Assembly (NCBI RefSeq): GCF_900156475.1
Contig: NZ_FTNR01000010.1
Span: 62,001 to 126,000, forward strand
Direction: 5' to 3'
Source of the DNA: Natronorubrum thiooxidans
GTDB lineage: Archaea > Halobacteriota > Halobacteria > Halobacteriales > Natrialbaceae
Length of the DNA: 64,000 nucleotides
The notes beneath the pieces were generated by a model. The model made no database searches. It was not told the origin of the DNA and was given only the letters and a program-made list of their open reading frames with translations. Shown one piece after another: positions 1 to 7,965 of this stretch; within the stretch, counting starts at the first letter, position 1; the number at the start of each line of letters is the position of its first letter. The position numbers and the translations under genes are program-made.

Positions 1-582
1 CGGGGCGTCGTCGACGGTTTCGACTTCGACCTCGAGTTTCGTCGCGAAAGAAACGCGCTCACGGAAGTGGGAAATCGCGCCCTCGAGACCCAACTCGGCG
101 ACGTGGTTGTCCTTGATCATGACCATATGCGAGAGGTCCAGTCGGTGCGTGTCGCCGCCGCCAGCGACGACAGCGCGTTTCTCGAGGCCGCGCAGGCCGG
201 GCGTCGTCTTTCGGGTCCCGGCGATCCGAACGTCGTCGGATTCGGTGCGAGCCGCCTCGACCGCCTCGTGCGTCGCCGTCGCGATACCCGAAGCGTGACC
301 GGCGAGGTTGACCGCGACGCGTTCACCGCGGAGCACGTCGCGGGCCGGCCCCTCGACGCGGAGGAGTTCGTCGCCGGGATCGACGGCAGCGCCGTCCTCG
401 AGCGCGTCGACCACGCCGACGCCAAGGTAGTCGAAAACAGATTGAGCGGCCTCGAGGCCCGCCACGACGCCGGATTCTTTCGCGACGAGTCGGCCGGACG
501 TCTCGCCCGGCACCTCGTTGGTGACGTCGTGGTGGCCGAGGTCCTCGCGGAGCCAGCCCTCGATCTGTGTGTCGGGAATCAT
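1..582 (-). CDS. nadC: Nicotinate-nucleotide pyrophosphorylase (carboxylating), 3' end cut by window edge
   Basis: This enzyme converts quinolinate and PRPP to nicotinate mononucleotide, the third step of de novo NAD synthesis in the cytoplasm. About 194 residues are visible, starting MIPDTQIEGWLREDLGHHDV. The family signatures GTRKTTPGLR and HRLDLSHMVMIKDNH (substrate phosphate and quinolinate binding) are present. The ATG at 582 is preceded by a TATA-like element 28-35 bp upstream, which fits a leaderless transcript. The C-terminal part lies outside the window. nadB and nadA lie further right on the same strand, but an opposed mscS-like gene separates them from nadC, so nadC probably has its own promoter. 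Confidence 0.95.
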   Translation of the reverse strand, partial: MIPDTQIEGWLREDLGHHDVTNEVPGETSGRLVAKESGVVAGLEAAQSVFDYLGVGVVDALEDGAAVDPGDELLRVEGPARDVLRGERVAVNLAGHASGIATATHEAVEAARTESDDVRIAGTRKTTPGLRGLEKRAVVAGGGDTHRLDLSHMVMIKDNHVAELGLEGAISHFRERVSFATKLEVEVETVDDAP

Positions 583-609
583 GTCTCGCCTGCGGATGCG
601 GCCGCAGCG

Positions 610-617
610 AAAATAAA
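610..617 (-). promoter_or_regulatory. TATA-like element of nadC
   Basis: On the minus strand this reads TTTATTTT, placed 28-35 bp before the nadC ATG. That is the expected distance for a haloarchaeal leaderless transcript, so nadC seems to be transcribed separately from nadAB. The call rests on position and composition only. Confidence 0.5.
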
Positions 618-737
618 CGGTCCGTTTCAGCCGGCTGACGGTCGATCGAACGCGTCTCACGGCATCCCGGAATAGACTCGAGACCCTGATTGTCCGTCCG
701 TAGAAACGGTTAACTCACTCTTCGCCGAGAGTCTGTC

Positions 738-1880
738 ATGGTCGAGGTAGTTACCAGTGTTCTAACACGGGTGTTCGAGGGAGTTCCGGCCTGGCAGGCC
801 ACACTGTTGTTGATCGGCGCCTCGGTCGGTCTCGCTGTCTTACTCGAGGTGCTCGTACTGCGGACGCTGTTGCGATACACCAGCCGAACGAAGACCGAGT
901 ACGATTACATCCTCGTCGGGGAGCTTCGCGCACCCGTCGTCCTGACGGCGGCGCTGACGGGTGTCTATCTGCTCACACAGCTGCCGTCGGTGAGTCAGAA
1001 CGTCCTCCTGACGCCCGCACAGCTCGAGACGTTCTTCGGGAAGCCGTCGCTGTCGGTCATCATCGTCGCGTGGGCGTTCGCGTCGAACCGGATCGTCAAC
1101 CGGTTCGTCGAGGAGGTCAAAGACAAGGGGTCGCGGTTCGACTTCGCACCCGTCTTCTCGAACGTCTGGACGCTCGTCGTCGTCATCGGCACGGTCGGCG
1201 TCTTGCTGTCGCTGTGGGAGTACAGCATCTCGCCGCTGCTCGGCGCGGCCGGCGTCGCGGGGATCGCCGTCGGCTTCGCTGCTCGAGACACCGTCGCGAA
1301 CTTCTTCGGTGGGATCGCGCTCTACTTCGACGACACGTACAAACTCGGCGACTACATCGAACTCGACTCGGGCGAGGCGGGGACGGTCGTCAAGGTCGGC
1401 GTGCGGTCGACGACGCTCATGATGCGCGACGAAGTACTCGTCACGGTGCCGAACGCGTCGCTGAACGCCGCGAAGGTGATCAACCAGTCGGCCCCACAGC
1501 GCAGAAGACGGCTCAAGGTGCCGATCGGCGTCGCCTACGGCACCGACATCGACGTGTTCGAAGAACTCGTCACGGAGCTCGCCGTCGACGAACCGCTCGT
1601 GCTCGACTCGCCGAAGCCGCGGATGCGCTTTCGAGCCTTCGGCGACTCCGCGCTCGAGTACGAACTCCTCTGTTGGGTCGGCTCGCCGACTCGTGCGAAC
1701 AAGACCAGACACGAGCTCAACCGAGCGATCTACACGGAACTGCTTGCAGCAGAGATCGAGATCCCGTTCCCACAGCGTGACGTTCGAGTCGTCTCAGAAT
1801 CGTCCACCGAAGCTGACCAGTCACCGCAGACGTCCCTGCTGGAGGACGACTCCGAGAAAATCGCGACGAGACGGCAGTAG
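738..1880 (+). CDS. Mechanosensitive ion channel, MscS family
   Basis: A 380-residue membrane protein, probably a small-conductance mechanosensitive channel that releases osmolytes on hypo-osmotic shock. Hydrophobic segments lie near residues 20-45, 63-82, 103-120 and 140-195. The pore-lining glycine/alanine-rich helix and following beta domain read AGVAGIAVGFAARDTVANFF (171-190), GDYIELDSGEAGTVVKVG and LVTVPNASLNAAKVINQS, all typical of the MscS core. The C-terminal tail is short and acidic. The gene sits between nadC and nadB in opposite orientation. Its stop codon lies two bases from the convergent nadB stop. Confidence 0.92.
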   Translation: MVEVVTSVLTRVFEGVPAWQATLLLIGASVGLAVLLEVLVLRTLLRYTSRTKTEYDYILVGELRAPVVLTAALTGVYLLTQLPSVSQNVLLTPAQLETFFGKPSLSVIIVAWAFASNRIVNRFVEEVKDKGSRFDFAPVFSNVWTLVVVIGTVGVLLSLWEYSISPLLGAAGVAGIAVGFAARDTVANFFGGIALYFDDTYKLGDYIELDSGEAGTVVKVGVRSTTLMMRDEVLVTVPNASLNAAKVINQSAPQRRRRLKVPIGVAYGTDIDVFEELVTELAVDEPLVLDSPKPRMRFRAFGDSALEYELLCWVGSPTRANKTRHELNRAIYTELLAAEIEIPFPQRDVRVVSESSTEADQSPQTSLLEDDSEKIATRRQ

Positions 1881-1882
1881 GG

Positions 1883-3487
1883 CTACCGTGTTGGGGCCGG
1901 TCGCTCGGTCGGCTCGGACGAGACGTAGTGACAGCCCTTCGAGTCCGGGTTTTCCGCGGCCGCACGCGCGATCAACAGCGCGGTGACGGTGGCGTTTCGC
2001 AGTTCGTAGAGGCTTCGGGACGTCCGTGTGCGGGTGTAGGCGTCGACCTCGCCTTTGAGCCGTCGGAGAACGGCTCCCGCACGAGCAATCTCCTCGGGAT
2101 CGCGTTCCAAGCCGAGGTACTCGTCCATCGTCCGCTGAAGGCGGGTGAACTTCTCGGCGGCGAACCGCTCGGGCAGTTCGGGGTCGCTGTTTCGGAGCGC
2201 GGGTGCCTCGACGACCGCTGGTTCGAACCGCTTCGCGGTGTCACCGCTCCGCCTCGAGGTGCGTTGCACCTCGCTGACCGCGTCGTCGCCTGCACGCAGC
2301 CCCCAGACCAGGCCCTCGAGCAGGCTCGTACTCGCCAGTCGGTTCGCGCCGTGGACGCCCGTCCGGGAACACTCGCCGACGGCGTAGAGGCGATCGAGCG
2401 AGGTCCGCCCGTCCTCGTCGACGTCGATCCCGCCACAGAGGAAGTGCTCGCAGGGCGCGACGGGGATCTCCTCGCCCTCGATCCCCCGGTCGCGGCATTT
2501 CTCGGCGATAGCCGGGAACTCGGATTCGAAGTCGTCCTCGAGCGTGCGCACGTCGAGAACGACCTCCCCGGTCGCTTCACGCTCGGTGTCGACAGCGCGG
2601 GCGACGATATCCCGCGGCGCGAGTTCGGCGTCGGGGTGGTAGTCGTCCATGAACCGCTCGCCGTCGCCGTTTCGCAACACTGCGCCTTCGCCGCGCAGCG
2701 CCTCCGAGAGCAAAAACGGATCGTCCTGCTCTCCGGCTCCGCCGCTCCGCTTCGAGTCGTTTTGTGCCTCGCCACCCGCGTACGCGGTCGGATGGAACTG
2801 GACGTACTCGAGGTCGGCCACCTCGGCCCCGGCCAGCGCGGCCATGGCGATGCCGTCGCCCGTGGCGTCGGCGGGATTCGTCGATCGGGAGTACAGTTCG
2901 CCGATCCCGCCCGTCGCGAGGATCGTCGCGCCGGCGAAGATCGGGTGACCATCGACCGCCTCGTCGGTCAGCACGCCGTGGACCCGTCCCTCGTGGGTGA
3001 TGAGGTCGAGAGCGGCCGTGTCCTGTCGAATCTCGACGCGCTCGTGGTCGTCGAGGTAGGTGAGAAACGGCCGGAGGATGTGCGTGCCCGTCATCGCGTC
3101 GACGTGGAGGATCCGCCGACTCGAGTGGCCGGCCTCACGGGTGTAGTCGAACCCGTCGTCGGCCTCGTCGAACTCGATCTCGAGGGTCTCGAGCAACACG
3201 TCTTCGACGGCGTCGTCGGCGTCGTCGAGCAGGACGTCGATCGCGTCCTCGTCCGCAGTGTCGCCGCTGGCCGCAAGAATGTCGGCTTTCAGGCTCTCGG
3301 GGTCGCCACGGGTGGTCGAGATCCCTCCCTGGGCCCAGTCGGTGCTTGCGTCCTCCGGCCGCTGCGCTTTCGTCACGAGACAGACGTCTGCGCCCGCCCG
3401 CGCCGCCGCAAGCGTCGCCGCACAGCCGGCGATACCGGAACCGACGACGAGCACGTCCGTGGTGTCGTGGTCTGATATGTCAGTCAT
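1883..3487 (-). CDS. nadB: L-aspartate oxidase
   Basis: A 534-residue FAD enzyme that oxidises L-aspartate to iminoaspartate, the first step of de novo NAD synthesis. The N-terminal Rossmann FAD motif VVGSGIAGCAA is at residues 14-24, followed by the family-typical DWAQGGI near residue 50, HSSRRILHVDAMTGTHI and a GEGAVLRNGDGERFM region. The succinate dehydrogenase/fumarate reductase-type flavoprotein C-terminal helices are complete, and the length is normal for NadB. It lies six bases downstream of nadA on the same strand, so the two are very probably co-transcribed. The product is passed to NadA because iminoaspartate is unstable. Confidence 0.96.
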   Translation of the reverse strand: MTDISDHDTTDVLVVGSGIAGCAATLAAARAGADVCLVTKAQRPEDASTDWAQGGISTTRGDPESLKADILAASGDTADEDAIDVLLDDADDAVEDVLLETLEIEFDEADDGFDYTREAGHSSRRILHVDAMTGTHILRPFLTYLDDHERVEIRQDTAALDLITHEGRVHGVLTDEAVDGHPIFAGATILATGGIGELYSRSTNPADATGDGIAMAALAGAEVADLEYVQFHPTAYAGGEAQNDSKRSGGAGEQDDPFLLSEALRGEGAVLRNGDGERFMDDYHPDAELAPRDIVARAVDTEREATGEVVLDVRTLEDDFESEFPAIAEKCRDRGIEGEEIPVAPCEHFLCGGIDVDEDGRTSLDRLYAVGECSRTGVHGANRLASTSLLEGLVWGLRAGDDAVSEVQRTSRRSGDTAKRFEPAVVEAPALRNSDPELPERFAAEKFTRLQRTMDEYLGLERDPEEIARAGAVLRRLKGEVDAYTRTRTSRSLYELRNATVTALLIARAAAENPDSKGCHYVSSEPTERPAPTR

Positions 3488-3493
3488 TGGTAG

Positions 3494-4627
3494 TTAAATC
3501 TCGAGCATGCGCTCGAGAGCGAGTCCGGCGAGGTCTTTCTCCTCGGGGGCGACTTCGATCACGTTGCGTTCGCGGCCCGCGACGAGTTCCTCTACCACCC
3601 ACGTGAGGTAGTTCGGGTCGATCTGGCGCATCGCGTTGCAGTCCATACAGGCGTCCCCACACAGCGGGAGGACGTTCACCTCGGGATGCCAGCGCTTCAG
3701 ATGTTCGGTGAGGTGGATTTCGGTGCCGATCGCCCACGTCTCGCCGGGGTCCGCGCTTGCGACTGTCTCGCAGATCGTCGCCGTCGAACCGGCTTTGTCG
3801 GCGGCTTCGACGACCTCGCGTCGACATTCGGGGTGAACGATGACCTTCGCATCATCGTGCTCGGCGCGAACCTGCTCGATGTGCGCTTCGGTGAACCGTT
3901 CGTGGACCTGGCAGTAGCCGTCCCAGAGGATGATGTCGCTCTCAGCAACCTCGTCGGCGTCCTTTCCCTCCGGATCCCACGGATCCCACTCGGCGATCCG
4001 ATCTTCCATCCCCAGTCTGTGGGCCGTGTTCTCCCCGAGGTGTTTGTCGGGCAAGAACAGGACCGTGTCACCCTTCTCGAAGGCGTACTCGAAGGCCTTG
4101 TGCGCGTTCGAGGAGGTACAGACGAGCCCACCCTGACTCGCACAGAACGCCTTCAGATCAGCGTAGGAGTTCATGTACGTGATCGGGATGATGTTTGCGT
4201 CGGGCGCAGCGGCCGTGATTTCGGCCCACGCGCTGTCGACCTGCAGCGCCTCGGCCATGCCCGCCATCGGACAGGAAGCCTCCATGCTCGGGAGGATCAC
4301 CGTCTGGTCGTCGTCGGTGATGATGTCCGCGCTTTCGGCCATGAACGTCACACCGCCGAAGATCACGTACTCGGCGTCCGCGTTGGCAGCCTCTTTCGAG
4401 AGCTGGTAGGAGTCACCGATGAAATCAGCGTGCTCGACGATCTCCTGGCGTTGATAGTTGTGGCCGAGGATCACGACGTCGTCGCCGAGTTCCTCGAGTG
4501 CCGCCTCGATGCGTTCGGTTCGTTCGGACGTCTCGAGGTCCCGATACTGGGGCGGCAACTGCTCGAGGGAGTCGTATTTGAACAAACTGAGATCGGTTTC
4601 CAGCTCTGCCGTTTCCATTTTGACCAT
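3494..4627 (-). CDS. nadA: Quinolinate synthase A
   Basis: A 377-residue [4Fe-4S] enzyme that condenses iminoaspartate with dihydroxyacetone phosphate to quinolinate. Visible features are the VVILGHNYQRQEIVEHADFIGDS block near residues 51-73, a cysteine at 119 in MEASCPMAG, Cys170 in GGLVCTSS and the C-terminal PLCGDACMDCNAMRQI. These cysteines hold the cluster. The first ATG is at 4627, and a second in-frame ATG at 4618 (METAELE) is an equally possible start. The gene leads nadAB. A 26-bp inverted repeat (4636-4661) begins nine bases before the upstream start and is a candidate operator. Confidence 0.96.
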   Translation of the reverse strand: MVKMETAELETDLSLFKYDSLEQLPPQYRDLETSERTERIEAALEELGDDVVILGHNYQRQEIVEHADFIGDSYQLSKEAANADAEYVIFGGVTFMAESADIITDDDQTVILPSMEASCPMAGMAEALQVDSAWAEITAAAPDANIIPITYMNSYADLKAFCASQGGLVCTSSNAHKAFEYAFEKGDTVLFLPDKHLGENTAHRLGMEDRIAEWDPWDPEGKDADEVAESDIILWDGYCQVHERFTEAHIEQVRAEHDDAKVIVHPECRREVVEAADKAGSTATICETVASADPGETWAIGTEIHLTEHLKRWHPEVNVLPLCGDACMDCNAMRQIDPNYLTWVVEELVAGRERNVIEVAPEEKDLAGLALERMLEI

Positions 4628-4635
4628 ATCACGTC

Positions 4636-4661
4636 ACCTGTGGTTGCTAGACATCACAGGT
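4636..4661 (-). promoter_or_regulatory. Candidate operator of nadAB (inverted repeat)
   Basis: A perfect 7-bp inverted repeat, ACCTGTG-N12-CACAGGT, lies between the likely nadA promoter and the nadA start codon. AT-rich DNA resembling a TATA region (4662-4680) lies just beyond it. A repressor bound here would overlap the transcription start. Archaeal and bacterial NAD regulators of the 3H-domain (NiaR/NadR) type are plausible ligands, but that assignment is inference. No regulator gene of this type lies in the window. Confidence 0.45.
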
Positions 4662-4869
4662 CGCTATTGAATAACTTTTTCCTTCGATAGCTGAGTATGA
4701 GTGATGACCACCGATTGGTGCGTCGATCGAACGCGCTGATGCTATTGGTCTGGTTCGACGATAGGCTTCGTGTGACAACTGACCCGATGGACACACCCCC
4801 TGTACAGCTATCGTGCGATGGGATGTGCAACGAGGAGAGGTTACTGCGGTCGGTAGTGCGGCCGAACCG

Positions 4870-5631
4870 CTAAAAGAGCGCCGCCGGTGTGGCCAGCCAG
4901 CCGCCAAGGAGGGTGACGACGAGCCCCCCAGCCAGCCACGGGAGGACGGGTTTGACGAGGAGCCACGCGGCACCGTCCTGCGAGGAGTCGGAAACGACGA
5001 ACGCCGGCGTCTCCGGCCCGTCTTCGATCACTGCACTCACGTCTCGCATCGTCTCTCGAGCGTCGATATCGTACCGCGACTGGCCGAGGACGTAGACGTC
5101 ATCGCCCGCCTCAAGTCGACGTTCGTGGTATCGTCGGTCGTTGCCGGTTGCGATCTCGACGACGCGGAGATCGAGCGCGGTGTTCTCTGACTCGAGATCC
5201 GACTCGGTCTCGAGGAACTCTTTGATGGGCTCCGGTTCGGGCTCGCCGCCGTCGACCTCGACCGTGGTCGCCGTCGTCAGCGCCAGCGTGGCCCCGCCGG
5301 GATCGACCTGGACGCTCGCCGTCTCGTCCTCGAGTCGGAACCGAACCGCGCCGGACCCTGTCTCGACCGTGTTCCACGACGAGTGCTTGCCGCTTGACTG
5401 GTACTCCTCGACCTCGTACTCGTAGGCGAGACACTCCCGGTTTGTCAGCGGTGCCGAAAGCGTCTCGCCGGTGACGCTCGCGGTGCCCTCGAGTTCGACG
5501 GGTCCCGTAGCGCGTTCGACCGTCACGACGTCGTCGGTGTCGCCACGGTAGATGTGATAGGCCGGCCGGAGCTTCCAGCAGCCAGCCCCGAACGCACCGA
5601 GTCCAGCGAGTATGACCAGCGGTCCGATCAT
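4870..5631 (-). CDS. GIDE-domain membrane protein
   Basis: About 253 residues from the ATG at 5631 (MIGPLVILAGLG). An upstream in-frame ATG at 5658 would add nine residues that interrupt a clean N-terminal membrane helix. It has a TM near residues 2-22, a soluble middle containing the pattern LTNRECLAYEYEVEEYQ, then VRFRLEDETASVQVDPGGA, and a C-terminal TM pair near the end (LVKPVLPWLAGGLVVTLLGG). This layout matches the GIDE/MULAN-type domain of E3 ubiquitin ligases, whose archaeal members lack the RING finger, and no RING cysteines are visible here. The archaeal function is unknown. Palindromic repeat copy 1 lies immediately upstream, between this gene and the amidohydrolase. Confidence 0.75.
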   Translation of the reverse strand: MIGPLVILAGLGAFGAGCWKLRPAYHIYRGDTDDVVTVERATGPVELEGTASVTGETLSAPLTNRECLAYEYEVEEYQSSGKHSSWNTVETGSGAVRFRLEDETASVQVDPGGATLALTTATTVEVDGGEPEPEPIKEFLETESDLESENTALDLRVVEIATGNDRRYHERRLEAGDDVYVLGQSRYDIDARETMRDVSAVIEDGPETPAFVVSDSSQDGAAWLLVKPVLPWLAGGLVVTLLGGWLATPAALF

Positions 5632-5712
5632 CGGTTGCAGATTCCGACTGGAACACATAATAGTGTTGGTTTTCGAACATCCTCTCGAACGGGACGAGTG
5701 TCCCGCTGTCTC

Positions 5713-5794
5713 ATACGGACCGCTGTCGTCACTGACCGCCGATCACCGACCCCGCCGCTGGTGATCGGCAGTACATCGGTACAGCAGACCGTAT
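5713..5794 (-). repeat. Stop-codon-anchored palindromic repeat, copy 1
   Basis: An 82-bp imperfect palindrome, symmetric about 5753.5. The outer arms are ATACGG (5789-5794, read on minus) and CCGTAT (5713-5718). The inner 9-bp arms are CCGATCACC/GGTGATCGG (5739-5747, 5760-5768) around a 12-base loop. On the minus strand the element begins with the final A of the amidohydrolase TGA and continues ACGGTCTGCTGTACCGA, the signature shared with the copies near 55-61 kb. As RNA it would form a long 3'-UTR hairpin. Confidence 0.8.
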
Positions 5795-7371
5795 CACTCC
5801 GCACGACCATCGAAGACGACCTCGCCGTCGACTAGCGTCATCGCCACGTCGACCTCGTCGATCCGATCCGCTCGCTCCCACGGCGACGCCTCGAGCACCA
5901 CCATATCAGCCCGGTTGCCGACCGCGAGCGTCCCGAGTCGGTCCTCGTCGAAGCCGGCGTAGGCCGCGCCGCGGGTGTACCCCCGCAGCGCCTCGGTGAC
6001 CGACAGTCGCTGGGCCTCGGTCGGCGCGGTGACCGCATGGTGGACGCCGAGCAGCGGATCGAGTGGCATACAGTCCGAGCCAAAGGCGAGGGGCACGCCG
6101 GCCTCGAGCACCCGTCGGAAGCGATTCGTCCGACGCCGTCGCTCGTCACCGAGTCGCTGGTCGTAGAGGCCGCCCTCGTCGGCCCAGCGATGGAAGTTCG
6201 GCTGCATCGACGCGACGATCCCGGCTTCGGCCATGCGCTCTATATGGTCGTCGGTCGCGAGTTCGACGTGTTCGATCCGGTGGCGTCGAGTGTCGGGTTC
6301 GTCAGTGGCCTCGAGCGCCGACAGCGTCTCTGCGATGGCGTCGTCGCCGATGGCGTGAACGCAGAGTTGGTAGCCCTCGCCGTCGGCGTGGTCGACGACC
6401 GATCGGAGATCGTCGGGGTCGACGACCCACTGGCCGCGTCCGGAATCCGAGTCGGGCGCGTCCATGTCCTCATCGCCGTCCGCGTACGGCTCCTGCAGCT
6501 TCGCCGTCCGGCTGCCGATGCTCCCGTCTGAAAAGGACTTGATCGCGCCCGTCCGCACGCGGTCGGTGCCCGCGTTCGTCGTCAGCCCGACGTCGACGAG
6601 GTGCTCGAGGTGGTCGCTCCAGTAGTCGATCCGAACGCGAAGCGGCAACTCGCCCTCCGCTGCCAGTTCTCGATACACTTGCGGCGCGCTCGAGCCACGA
6701 ACCTTGTCGTGGACGCCGGTGACGCCGCGTTCGACCGCGTGCTGTGTCGCCGCTTCGAGCACGTCCCGTAGTTCCTCGCGGTCCGCGGTCAGCTCTCGCC
6801 TGACGGCTTCGGCGGCGTCCTCGACGGCCACACCCGTCGGTTCGCCGTCGGCCGTGTGGAGGTCGTCTTCCGGAAGTACGTCCGCGAACTGCTCGAGCGC
6901 GACCGAGTTCAGCGAGGCTGTGTGGAGGTCGACGCGCATCGCGACCACGGGGCGCTCCTCGCTGACCGCGTCGAGGTCGGCTCGAGTGAGCGGCTCGCCG
7001 TCTGTTCCGTCCCACGCACTATCGTCGTAGCCGAAGCCGAGAACCCACTTGCGGTCCGGGTCGGCCTCGGCCTGCGTCGAGAGCAACGCGAGACAGTCGT
7101 CGGCGCTGTCGGCCGCCGACAGATCGGCGTGGACCAGATGCTGGCCGAGCTGTTCCATGTGTGTGTGGGCGTCGATAAACCCTGGCAGGACCACCCGGCC
7201 GTCACAGTCGATCACGTCGGTCTCGACGCCTGCGAGGAACTCGAGTTCGTAGCTGTCGCCGAGGCGGACGAGTTCGCCGTCGCGGATCGCGGCTGCCTCG
7301 AAGACGGTATCGGGGTCCGAAAGCGAGTGGATCTCCGCGTTCACGAGCAGGCGGTCGGCAGCGTCAGTCAT
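5794..7371 (-). CDS. Amidohydrolase family protein (YtcJ-like)
   Basis: A 525-residue metal-dependent hydrolase of the amidohydrolase-3 type. The N-terminal metal motif FIDAHTHMEQLG, the central RRHRIEHVEL and the late aspartate in FGSDCMPLDPL are present, as is a C-terminal composite beta domain (RADMVVLEASPWERAD) as in YtcJ and formamidase-like exoenzyme families. The substrate cannot be deduced. The ATG at 7371 (MTDAADRLLVNAEIHSL) was chosen because the 40 extra residues from 7491 look non-coding and lack family similarity. The stop codon is fused to palindromic repeat copy 1. Confidence 0.88.
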   Translation of the reverse strand: MTDAADRLLVNAEIHSLSDPDTVFEAAAIRDGELVRLGDSYELEFLAGVETDVIDCDGRVVLPGFIDAHTHMEQLGQHLVHADLSAADSADDCLALLSTQAEADPDRKWVLGFGYDDSAWDGTDGEPLTRADLDAVSEERPVVAMRVDLHTASLNSVALEQFADVLPEDDLHTADGEPTGVAVEDAAEAVRRELTADREELRDVLEAATQHAVERGVTGVHDKVRGSSAPQVYRELAAEGELPLRVRIDYWSDHLEHLVDVGLTTNAGTDRVRTGAIKSFSDGSIGSRTAKLQEPYADGDEDMDAPDSDSGRGQWVVDPDDLRSVVDHADGEGYQLCVHAIGDDAIAETLSALEATDEPDTRRHRIEHVELATDDHIERMAEAGIVASMQPNFHRWADEGGLYDQRLGDERRRRTNRFRRVLEAGVPLAFGSDCMPLDPLLGVHHAVTAPTEAQRLSVTEALRGYTRGAAYAGFDEDRLGTLAVGNRADMVVLEASPWERADRIDEVDVAMTLVDGEVVFDGRAE

Positions 7372-7512
7372 AGCTGAGAGGCGATGGGCGACCGACAAAA
7401 TGGTTTGGTCCGATCGTGGGGGTAGTACCGAGCGACTGGCGGGGACGACGCCGTCGCTGCTCAAACTGCATCCGAGCGCAAGGTTGACCATACGTCCCGT
7501 GGACCTGCCCGT

Positions 7513-7899
7513 ATGATCGATCGAAACGGCCGCATCGTCTTCGGGGGCTTCCTATTGTTCGTGCTCGTCCTCAGCGGGTCGATCATCGTCGACGTTCAGC
7601 TCGGCCTCGAGCTTCGTGACTACCCGCTGCTGTCGTTTCTCCTGTTTGCCGGCGTGGCCATCGCCGCCCCACAGCTGTATCTCGCCGTGACCGACGACGA
7701 CGTCCCGCCCCAAACTCGCGTGCAGTTCGCCGCGATCGCCACGGCCGTCTTCGCGATCGTGTTCGCCGGCAGTGTCGACGATCTTCGATCCCTGCTGATC
7801 GCGGCCATCGGCACCGGTGCGGTCTTCGGACTCGTCTGTTATGAGCTTCTCGTCGGCTATCGCGACTCGAGCGAGGAGGCCCCGACGAGGGCACCGTGA
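7513..7899 (+). CDS. Small membrane protein of unknown function
   Basis: 128 residues with four likely membrane helices: near 9-27, 38-58, 70-86 and 93-113. The N-terminus is positively charged (MIDRNGRI) and the C-terminal tail is short and acidic. I do not recognise a family. It is divergent from the amidohydrolase and lies 66 bp before hmgA on the same strand, so it may share transcription with hmgA, but nothing in the sequence links their functions. Confidence 0.75.
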   Translation: MIDRNGRIVFGGFLLFVLVLSGSIIVDVQLGLELRDYPLLSFLLFAGVAIAAPQLYLAVTDDDVPPQTRVQFAAIATAVFAIVFAGSVDDLRSLLIAAIGTGAVFGLVCYELLVGYRDSSEEAPTRAP

Positions 7900-7965
7900 C
7901 TCGACATCCGTGTTGACGCGATGGAATCAGCAATCCTTAGGATCAGCCGCTGTCTTGGCCAACCC

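Noticed and set aside
1928-3475. Open frame of 515 codons on the plus strand opposite nadB
   Set aside because: It is an antisense shadow of a clear L-aspartate oxidase gene, with no promoter or family features of its own.
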